From a bacterium (lineage in GTDB: Bacteria; Spirochaetota; UBA4802; UBA5550): a stretch of 26,386 nt of DNA. Both the position numbers and the translations under genes were made by a program. The DNA is taken from assembly GCA_024224995.1 (NCBI GenBank), contig JAAENB010000979.1:1-26386 (forward strand), read 5' to 3'. Below, one piece after another: positions 13,281 through 20,900 of this stretch (position 1 is its first letter; each line of letters opens with the position of its first letter). Under the pieces are notes generated by a model that saw only the letters and a list, made by a program, of their open reading frames with translations, was not told the origin of the DNA and ran no database searches.

Positions 13281-14843
13281 TTACTCAAGCCCGTACTCTT
13301 TAAGTACCCCGGGCAGTACGTTCTTTACTTCAAGGTTTTCATCTCCATAGATGACTTTTCCCGCCAGTATATCTACTACGGTGAGTTCGTTTTCATGAAC
13401 AAGATATATTTGCTTGTTTTTTACCTTCATTATAAAATCAAACTTCTCAGGAAAAAGAAGATTGGGTCCATTGACTTGAACTGCTGCTAAAAATTTTCCC
13501 TTTACGGGATCAAAAACCAGGAGCGCTCCCCCCCCGGCATAAGGGATGTTGATATAAAAATATCCGTCTTTATAAAACAGGTCATTTGGCAGAAAATCAG
13601 TGTTTCCAAGAAGAACCGGTTTTCCTGCTTTTACAAGACTTCCCGATTCACCGTCTACTACAACAAGCTTCTTATACTCTTCATCTTTTTTATTTATAGT
13701 ATCTTTTTCAAGAATTAACGGAACGTATCTCTCCTTTAAACTATAAAAAGGACTATATTCGGGCTTTCGCCAGATTACTCCGGAAAGAAACCCGCTATTC
13801 ATTTCATACGCATCCTGCCATTTCAAATCCCACAGTTTTTTTCCTGTTTGCAGATCTATTGCCCGCAACGTACGATGATTTTGATTTCCCCTCAGATATC
13901 CTTTGCTGTCATATTGTACACTATCATACACTAAAACATCTCCTTTATATAGCGCAGCTCCCGAATCCGGTGCCTGGAAAAAAAATGAATTGCTTTTATA
14001 ATGAGCCTGTTTCTTCTGTGAATTGAGATCAATGGAATAGATGGTGTCTCCACCTCGTGTTTTAACGAAATAATAATACTTATTCCCACTGACATAACCG
14101 GCCCGGCTGTTTGCCAACTCAATATAATTTCCATTCTTTTTATTCAGAATTATTATCCGGCTATTCCGATGGTCATTCTTTTCAAATATAATATAATCTT
14201 TTGTTAACAAGGGGACACTAGCCGATCTCCCGCTCCCCTCTGCAAAATCCGTCTCCCAGAGTTTTGCTCCTGTTGCCCGGTCTTGCGCTTTAACCCGGAG
14301 TATTGAAAATTCAGCATTTTTTTTGAGTATTTCAACAAGAGTATAAACGCCCTTTGAGTCTCCGAAACAGGTGATTCCATAAAACGGCTCATCTCCCTCC
14401 GCGTATAATGAAGAGTTCTGCCAGAGAAGCTTACCGTCTTTGACATTTACGGCAAATTGATGACATTGATATTCACGGGGAGCAGAATTTAAACGCTGGT
14501 AATTATATACCAGGATATCACCTTTTATATCATAATAAATATCCAGGTCGTTTCCAAAGGTTTTCAACGAATTATAGCGATACGTAAACCCCGGTATTTC
14601 CAGCTTCCATTCCCTCCCCTTTTCAAGGTCTATCTTCTCCAGTATGGTCTTATCACCCCTTGCCTTTTCCGATAACACCAGCACCTTGTTTTTAGAAACC
14701 GGGATGACCTCTTCAATATCGTACGGTGAGAAAAACAGGTGCATTCCGTAAAACATGACCGCGTGGAATATAATCAGGATCATTACTTTTTTTCGGGTAA
14801 ATAATTTACTTTTTAATAACTTTATTAGCTCTAATAGCGGCAT
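13281..14843 (-). CDS. Membrane-anchored PQQ-like beta-propeller protein (paralogue A)
   Basis: 520 residues from the ATG at 14843, which has GGAG seven bases upstream and matches the MP-x-L start of its neighbour. A GTG at 14882 would add 13 Arg/Lys-rich residues and is less likely. A membrane segment (VMILIIFHAVMFYGMHLFF) precedes a propeller with blade motifs NVKDGKLLWQNS, DRATGAKLWETDF, DLQTGKKLWDLKW, DGESGSLVKAG and DPVKGKFLAAVQV. It is collinear with paralogue B across its whole length; the opening IEEVIPVSKNKVLVLSEK corresponds to VEIIPLENNKVLVISVK in B. It carries extra residues in the middle blades. It is the first gene of the pair. A consensus TTGACA lies on the minus strand at 14910-14905 but has no matching -10 at 16-18 bp. 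Function is unknown beyond the fold. Confidence 0.85.
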   Translation of the reverse strand: MPLLELIKLLKSKLFTRKKVMILIIFHAVMFYGMHLFFSPYDIEEVIPVSKNKVLVLSEKARGDKTILEKIDLEKGREWKLEIPGFTYRYNSLKTFGNDLDIYYDIKGDILVYNYQRLNSAPREYQCHQFAVNVKDGKLLWQNSSLYAEGDEPFYGITCFGDSKGVYTLVEILKKNAEFSILRVKAQDRATGAKLWETDFAEGSGRSASVPLLTKDYIIFEKNDHRNSRIIILNKKNGNYIELANSRAGYVSGNKYYYFVKTRGGDTIYSIDLNSQKKQAHYKSNSFFFQAPDSGAALYKGDVLVYDSVQYDSKGYLRGNQNHRTLRAIDLQTGKKLWDLKWQDAYEMNSGFLSGVIWRKPEYSPFYSLKERYVPLILEKDTINKKDEEYKKLVVVDGESGSLVKAGKPVLLGNTDFLPNDLFYKDGYFYINIPYAGGGALLVFDPVKGKFLAAVQVNGPNLLFPEKFDFIMKVKNKQIYLVHENELTVVDILAGKVIYGDENLEVKNVLPGVLKEYGLE

Positions 14844-15008
14844 TCTTCTTCTCCGGGTCTTTTTTCTATTTTTTCTATACACCAGAACAGCCGGACCGGT
14901 TTTGTCAAGAATGAATTTTTTTTAGGAAACCTCAAAAAAGTTTGTTACTTTTTGGGCTAAAATGATGCTCTTATTAATAGGGGCTATTGTTTTTTAGATC
15001 AAAAAAGC

Positions 15009-15021
15009 TATCAGCCTGATA
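15009..15021 (+). promoter_or_regulatory. Palindromic operator candidate upstream of the RHH gene
   Basis: TATCAG-C-CTGATA is a perfect 6-bp inverted repeat around one base. It ends 22 bp before the ATG and just ahead of the AGGAG ribosome site. The same site occurs inverted after the gene at 15524-15536. This is where an autorepressing ribbon-helix-helix protein would be expected to bind. Confidence 0.55.
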
Positions 15022-15043
15022 ACAGACTTTCAGGAGAATTTTT

Positions 15044-15517
15044 ATGATTATTAAAACCACCATCAACTTTCGGGTTCCCGTTCTGGAGAAAATAAATGAA
15101 GCTGCCGTGTCGCTGGGGATTTCCCGGACAAAGATAATTATCAGGCTTCTGAAAATGGTTATGAATGAGAAAGATTTTACCGCTACTATGTGCCGGGCTG
15201 TTCGATATCAATTAGATGATCCCGATCCCGATAACTGGCATAAGTTCCATATCTCTTTCCAGGAAGACGACTACGAGTTTTTTACCGATTTACGAAAACT
15301 CCTTAAAAAGTCCGTTTCCAGTGTAGTGGCTTATGCTGTGGAAGAGTACCTGGATATTATCCTGGGGCTGGCCCCGGAAGACCCAAAAAAAAGCGATAAG
15401 TATCGCTTCCGCCATTATGTAATAAGCTCCTCTGAGGTGCATGGGGTGATATCATGGCAGCTTTTTTGGGGGCTGCCGGAAAAAACGGCTGATTTGCACC
15501 GGCACAGGCTCATTTAG
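15044..15517 (+). CDS. Putative DNA-binding protein with two ribbon-helix-helix motifs
   Basis: 157 residues, no signal peptide or membrane segment. Residues about 4-42 look like a CopG/Arc-type ribbon-helix-helix: a strand (TTINFRVP), a helix (LEKINEAAVSLG), then ISRTKIIIRLLKMVM. Residues about 66-105 show the same pattern again: strand KFHISFQ, helix EDDYEFFTDLRKLL, then KKSVSSVVAYAVEEYLDII. Two units in one chain would form a covalent dimer. RHH dimers normally bind inverted repeats through their paired strands. The C-terminal 50 residues are unrecognised. AGGAG eight bases upstream of the ATG sets the start. The gene is alone on the plus strand between minus-strand genes and is flanked by two copies of a TATCAG palindrome, suggesting autoregulation. 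The assignment rests on pattern, not on a named close relative. Confidence 0.75.
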   Translation: MIIKTTINFRVPVLEKINEAAVSLGISRTKIIIRLLKMVMNEKDFTATMCRAVRYQLDDPDPDNWHKFHISFQEDDYEFFTDLRKLLKKSVSSVVAYAVEEYLDIILGLAPEDPKKSDKYRFRHYVISSSEVHGVISWQLFWGLPEKTADLHRHRLI

Positions 15518-15523
15518 TCACAT

Positions 15524-15536
15524 TATCAGGCTGATT
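15524..15536. promoter_or_regulatory. Second copy of the RHH-flanking palindrome, inverted
   Basis: ATCAG-G-CTGAT lies between the convergent 3' ends of the RHH gene and rlmL. It shares 13 bases (ATCAGCCTGATAA when read on the minus strand) with the upstream site at 15009. There is no T tract, so it is not a normal terminator. Confidence 0.5.
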
Positions 15537-15555
15537 ACTCCCGATTTGAATTTCT

Positions 15556-16707
15556 TCATCCATCAGCTAATTCCTTTTTCTTAGGAGGAAAGGGGCCAAA
15601 ATATTGATACAGGTAAATTTTGATTTTACCGTTATAGAGTTTCCGGTTTTTATCGGCTTTTTTGCCAAAGTGTTTCTGGAAGTTCTCATGAGAAGAAAGA
15701 ATAAAATATGACCAGTCTTCCAGTTCCATAAAAGTCTCACCCATGGAGCGATAGAGATCTTCCACCTCCTTGAGGTCGCTCATGCGCTCGCCATAGGGCG
15801 GGTTGCACACAATGCAGCCAAAGCGTTTTTTGGAACTGAATTCTTCAAGGGGCTTTTTTTGAAAAACAATATCATCAAGAACACCGGCAGCCTCAGCATT
15901 GTCGCAGGCTTTTTTAAAAACCCGTTTGTCGGAATCGGAGGCAAAGATCTGAAGCTCAACATCACGAACAGCCTCAAGGGCTTCATCCCGGACAGAGGAC
16001 CAGATCTTTTTAGGAATAAGGGGCCAGGTTTCGGAAACAAAATCCCTGTTTATACCGGGAGCGATATTTCTCCCAATGAGCGCGGCTTCAATGGCAATGG
16101 TACCGGAGCCGCATAAAGGATCGACAAAAATACGCTCCGGTCTCCACTTGCTGAGGAGGATCAACGCGGCGGCAGCGGTTTCCCGCAGCGGGGCATCCCC
16201 TCTGTTCAGGCGGTAGCCGCGTTTATGCAGACCGGGACCGCTGGTATCAACAGAAAGAGTCGCCCGGTCTTTGAGCAGGGCGATTTCAACTTTATAAACG
16301 GGCCCGTCTTCCGTAAAAAAAGAACGATTATATTTCCGTTTCATGGCTTCAACCATGGCCTTTTTAACAATACCCTGGCAATGAGAAACGCTCATGAGTT
16401 GAGACTTAATGGCCTTGCCCGTAACATGCATTTTCCCGTTCTCGGGAATGAAATTCTCCCAGGGGACATGAAGCGCGCCCTGAAAGAGTTCTTCAAAATC
16501 CGTAGCCGGAAACTCAGCCATCTTAATGAGAAGCCTGTCGGCGGAACGAAGCCAGAGATTGCACCGGGCAATATCCCGCTCATCACCAACAAAATCGATC
16601 CTGCCGTTCTCTGTAGTAAGATCGTTAAAGCCAAGGCCTTTTAGTTCACCGGCAACAACAGACTCAAGGCCAAAGGCGGAAGTTGCAATAAGATTATATC
16701 TGGACAA
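15556..16707 (-). CDS. rlmL: RlmL-type 23S rRNA (guanine-N2) methyltransferase, THUMP + MTase
   Basis: 383 residues. This matches the single-domain RlmL/YpsC group, not the long fused E. coli RlmKL. The N-terminal part (about 1-155) contains a ferredoxin-like and THUMP RNA-binding region. The Rossmann methyltransferase at about 160-375 has the SAM loop DPLCGSGT at 196-203 and the catalytic NPPYGERM at 302-309, typical of N2-guanine methylation. The likely target is G2445 of 23S rRNA, by family. The start is TTG at 16707; AGGAG seven bases upstream is excellent, and no ATG is better placed. It is the last gene of the minus-strand run after the RluA-type gene (46-bp gap). Pairing of two rRNA modification genes supports a shared role in ribosome maturation. 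The symbol is by family; exact position specificity is not proven. Confidence 0.88.
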   Translation of the reverse strand: MSRYNLIATSAFGLESVVAGELKGLGFNDLTTENGRIDFVGDERDIARCNLWLRSADRLLIKMAEFPATDFEELFQGALHVPWENFIPENGKMHVTGKAIKSQLMSVSHCQGIVKKAMVEAMKRKYNRSFFTEDGPVYKVEIALLKDRATLSVDTSGPGLHKRGYRLNRGDAPLRETAAAALILLSKWRPERIFVDPLCGSGTIAIEAALIGRNIAPGINRDFVSETWPLIPKKIWSSVRDEALEAVRDVELQIFASDSDKRVFKKACDNAEAAGVLDDIVFQKKPLEEFSSKKRFGCIVCNPPYGERMSDLKEVEDLYRSMGETFMELEDWSYFILSSHENFQKHFGKKADKNRKLYNGKIKIYLYQYFGPFPPKKKELADG

Positions 16708-16727
16708 ATGAATACTCCTATAAAAAA

Positions 16728-16748
16728 AGTTTGAAGTTTAAAGTTTAA
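16728..16748. repeat. Three 7-bp AGTTTRA tandem repeats
   Basis: AGTTTGA, AGTTTAA, AGTTTAA stand head to tail in the gap between the RluA-type gene and rlmL, upstream of the rlmL ribosome site. No function is apparent. Confidence 0.7.
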
Positions 16749-16753
16749 AGTAA

Positions 16754-17644
16754 TCACCGGAATTTCTCCCAGCGACGCTGCTCTCTCAGAAGCAGCGAAT
16801 TGAACTTGGGGGCCTGTTCCATGGAAACAGAAAGTCTTTCACCGGTTTCGGGGTGTACCAGGGACAATTCCACTGCCTGAAGGAAGAGTCCTTTTCCTTT
16901 GAGAATATCTCCTTCGGAGCCATAGAGCCGGTCGCCGATAATGGGAAACCCGAGAGAAACGCAATGACGGCGGAGCTGGTGAGTTCTTCCGGTACGCGGG
17001 AAGAGATCAAGCAGGGAAAGCCAGTCATTTCTTAGAGAGCGGACCGATTCAACCGGAACAAACCGGGTAAAGGCGTCACGGCCGTCAAGCGCTTCGTTAA
17101 TACTCCCCTCTTGTTCAACCAGGCCTTTAACAATAGCACGATAGCGTTTTTCAACGACCCGTTCTTCAAATTGCCGGCTCAGGTTAACCAGGGCGGAACC
17201 GGTTTTAGCCGCCACCAGGAGCCCGCCCGTAGAATTGTCGAGACGGTGAACAGGACGGGGCCACTTAAGCGCGTCATGGGAGTCCGAAGGAACCAGGCTA
17301 TAGGAAAGAGCGTTTTCAACAGTACGGAAGCGGTTGCCATTAACCGGGATACCTGCCGGTTTTTCAACAATAGCCAGGAACGAATCTTCATACAGGATAT
17401 TGAGAACCAGGGGAAACGATTTGGGAGGATTAACGGAAGATTCAAGTAATTCCAGGCGCTGTCCCGGCCGGACCCTGATATTGCCCGATCCAATCTCCCC
17501 ATCAATTAAGATCTCTCCCCGTTTCAGCGCTTTCCTGGCACCTTTCTTAGAGGCGATACAGCTAAAGGCATCAGCAGCGTATCGCTCGATCCAGATTCCA
17601 TCGGCATCTTCCGGAACAGTATGTGTTTCAAGTATATTTTTCAT
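16754..17644 (-). CDS. RluA-family pseudouridine synthase with S4 domain
   Basis: 296 residues. An N-terminal S4 RNA-binding domain (about 20-68: CIASKKGARKALKRGEILID, ending VRPGQRLELL) precedes the catalytic domain. The catalytic Asp136 is in the RluA motif PVHRLDNSTGG, and the nucleotide-binding segment RTGRTHQLRRHC and the C-terminal PIIGDRLYG are present, so it should isomerise uridine to pseudouridine in rRNA or tRNA. Family members include RluA, RluC, RluD and TruC, and sequence reading alone does not fix which target applies, so no symbol is given. The ribosome site before the ATG at 17644 is weak. It lies 29 bp after the small Cys-rich gene and 46 bp before rlmL, which suggests a single transcript. 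Confidence 0.92.
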   Translation of the reverse strand: MKNILETHTVPEDADGIWIERYAADAFSCIASKKGARKALKRGEILIDGEIGSGNIRVRPGQRLELLESSVNPPKSFPLVLNILYEDSFLAIVEKPAGIPVNGNRFRTVENALSYSLVPSDSHDALKWPRPVHRLDNSTGGLLVAAKTGSALVNLSRQFEERVVEKRYRAIVKGLVEQEGSINEALDGRDAFTRFVPVESVRSLRNDWLSLLDLFPRTGRTHQLRRHCVSLGFPIIGDRLYGSEGDILKGKGLFLQAVELSLVHPETGERLSVSMEQAPKFNSLLLREQRRWEKFR

Positions 17645-17673
17645 TAGTAAGGAAGGTACTATTTTTTAACCGG

Positions 17674-17883
17674 TTATAAAAGAAACTTCTTTGCAACATC
17701 TCTATCGCCCATCAGTTCTTCAAGGACAAAGCCCCAGGATGTATTTTTTGCCAGGATCGCGAACGCAACAGTGCATTCATTCCTGGTTTCAATTGTACAA
17801 TTGGCATTACTGCAATTCTGACAGAAGAATCTTTCAATCTGTTCCATGTTGTCCAAAAGTACTTTTAAATTCTTCACAGACAT
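17674..17883 (-). CDS. Small Cys-rich conserved-looking hypothetical protein
   Basis: 69 residues, soluble. Four cysteines are clustered in the first half: C21-x2-C24-x4-C29-x7-C37. This spacing could bind zinc or an iron-sulfur cluster. An N-terminal amphipathic helix precedes them and an acidic/hydrophobic tail follows. GAGGT lies about seven bases upstream of the ATG, supporting translation. The gene sits between the giant signalling gene (49-bp gap) and the RluA-type gene (29-bp gap) on the same strand, so it is probably co-expressed. I do not recognise a family and assign no function. Confidence 0.7.
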   Translation of the reverse strand: MSVKNLKVLLDNMEQIERFFCQNCSNANCTIETRNECTVAFAILAKNTSWGFVLEELMGDRDVAKKFLL

Positions 17884-17932
17884 ATTCGATACCTCATTCT
17901 TTTGTTCAGTCTTTGAAAAGTTACCCTTTTAG

Positions 17933-20900
17933 TCAAGAAAAAACTTTCCCGGACTGGACACCAACAAGAGTCACATCATCATCCATTTTTTCTCTTTCAA
18001 TACCAACAAATTCCTGAACATCACGATAAATATGTTTAATAATCTCATCAATAGGATATTTTTTATTCTTTTTTATGATAGAATAGAGGCGCTCTTCTCC
18101 GTATTCATTTCCATCAGTATCATATTCTTCGTAAATACCGTCGGAGAAGAGCAATAATTTATCACCCGGTTTAAAATCTTTCACACTTCCGCTATATTTA
18201 AGATTCTTAACAAAACCGATAATTTTACCGGTTCCGCGCAAAATGTTAATTTCCTCCCCGGAAATTAGAAATTGCTCGGGATGCCCGGCAGAAACATAGT
18301 GTATCCGTTGATTCGGCAGATCAATATCGGCAATAAAGCAGCTAAAAAAGACCGACAATGACTTGTAATTTTCAATAAATTGATCATTGAGAGCTTCAAC
18401 CAGGTCTGAAGGAGATTCAAATTTCATCTTCAACTTTTCATATTCACCGCTGATGACCATAGTAACGAGCGCGGCCTGGACTCCGTGCCCTGTAGCATCG
18501 GCAAGAAAGATCCTGGTATAGCCCGGGCGCATTTCAACAACATTATAGATATCGCCCCCCACATGGATCATGGGAAGGAAGAATATTGAAAAGTTTAATC
18601 CTTCAATTTCATTAATATTTTTGGGGAGAATATTCTCCTGCACTCTCCTGGCAAGAGACAGGTCTTCTTCTATTATTTTATAGGCCCGTTCAATAGAGTC
18701 ATATGCTTCTTCCAGCTTAATTGTTCTCTCCCGCACCTTATCTTCCAGGTTCGCGTACAACCGGGCATTATCAATAGCAATAGCGGCATTGGAAGTAAGC
18801 ATCTGGACAAGTTCAACCCGGTCCCTGGTAAAGGCGTCGGTAGTGAGTTCGTTCTCCGCGTAAAAAATAGCAGCCAGCTTTCCCTGGTTGATTATTGGAA
18901 CACAGAGGATCGACTTGGAGAGATTCTTTTTGATATAGGAATCTTTGACAAAGTCACCACTGTTAGAGGCATCGTTTAAAACCAGGTTTTCTTTTGTTCT
19001 GGCAACATAATGAACAATTCCCGCGGAGAGTTCACCGTTCCCCTCAACAGGGATACTTTTAAAAACAAAGACCTCATTATTCGCGATATTTGAACTTGCC
19101 TCAATGACCAATTTTTCGTTCCACTCAAGAATAAGATAGCCCTTAGTGGCGCCGGCATTCTCCATAACCACACTGATTAATTTTTTCAATAATTTTTCAA
19201 GAACGATCTCTCCGGAAATAGCCTGTGACGATTTCAGCACAGTGGAAATATCGAGAGCCCCGGCACCATAGCCGCTCACCGGGGAGCTATGATCTATAAT
19301 CCTGGTTTCTCCAATCCTGGTAACCCGCAGGATTTGCAGGTATAATTCTTCCAGCTGCCTGGTTTTAGCAAAAGCCCCCCATTTATAATAACTGTAATGA
19401 GCTTCAATCATATATGCTTTCGCGATGATCTCTTTTCCCTTTTCCAGGTAAAAACTGGCAGCCAGCTCATTGGCCAGGGCTGAGATTTGAATATATTCGT
19501 TCGACAGGGCGGCTTTGATCGCTTTGTCGTACAAATCAGCAGCGCCAGTATCATCATTCTCAATCCTGGCAATTTCTGCCAGAATAAGAACATATTTATG
19601 ATAATAATTGTCAGGAGAATTATCGGCCCATTTTTTCATCATCCGCCGGTTCTTCCTGAGGATTTTCATAAACCGTTTCTTCCGGGCAAATGAAGCTTCG
19701 GCATAGAGCGCGGTAAGGGTTAAAGAATAATAAAGAGTAAAATCCGTTACATTTGTCTGGGCAAAAAGCGCGCTATAAATCTCAGAATTTACCTTCAGGC
19801 CGATCGTTTCAGCGTCCTCGTATTTACCGGCAAGGTATAATGCCTGGATCTTAAACGCGTAATAGCTATAAATATTGACCCGGTTCCCCTCGATAAACCG
19901 GACAAACTCTTCTTCTATAAAGATATCATCACTATAATCACCAAATTCTTTTGTTTCTCCCTGGAGACAGAGAACCAGTCTTTCCACAATTATAAATTCA
20001 TTAATAAACTCTTCATTACCGGTCCGCCGGATAAATTCAATATATTTATCGAATTCCGTAAAGACCAGTTCAAGATTATCCCCTTTCCTGATCCGGTGCT
20101 GCAGCACTCCGGCAGCGGCAAAGGCGGCATAATTATGATCACCCGATTCAATTCCCGAGGTAATGGCATTTCGCAGGAAATCAATGGTAGTGGCGGAATG
20201 CTTGCGCCAATGGTTAATAAGGCTGCCGAATATAAATAAGAGCTTACTCCTGAGAGTGGAATTATTGAACTTTTTATTTAACGCCAGTGCCAGTTCCCCA
20301 AAGAGGTATCCCGATTCAAAGTCTCCCAGCTCATAGCCAAGAACAAACCCATATGAGATATAGGCAAATGAGGAGAGACTGGTATTCCCATAACGCAGGG
20401 ACATATTAATGTGCTTCATAACAAGCATAAGCATAAGAGACTCATTCACGAAATAGGCAGAGGTGCCGGCATTAACCAGGAGGCTCATGGTTATGAGTTT
20501 CTCCGGATCGGTAATCTCGGGAGAGTTAATAAGGGAAGGAATTGTTCTCCTGCCGAGATTTATCTTTGCCCTCATAAATTCAACAACCAGCGCGGCTCTA
20601 CCGGGGGACTGAGAAATATCAATCCCGAACATTTTTAATGCCTCAAGCCCGTATTCAACAGCTTTTTCGTGATTGCCAAGGTTGGTATTTAAAACAATCT
20701 TTTTATCGTAGACTCTGGCTTTTTCAACAGACCTGGCGGCTTTCCCTAATAACCGGTCGAAAAGAGAATCGGCATAATCAAAATTACCAATAAGATATTC
20801 ACACTCCGCCCGTTCAAGAAAGAGCGTGTATATTAACTCATAATCGAGTTCCCAGCCCCGTTGATCCAGCAGGATCATTCCGGCGCCGAAATATTTCACT

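Noticed and set aside
14874..14910. TTGACA on the minus strand before the propeller pair
   Set aside because: No acceptable -10 at 16-18 bp; the nearest TATAG-like box is about 23 bp away.
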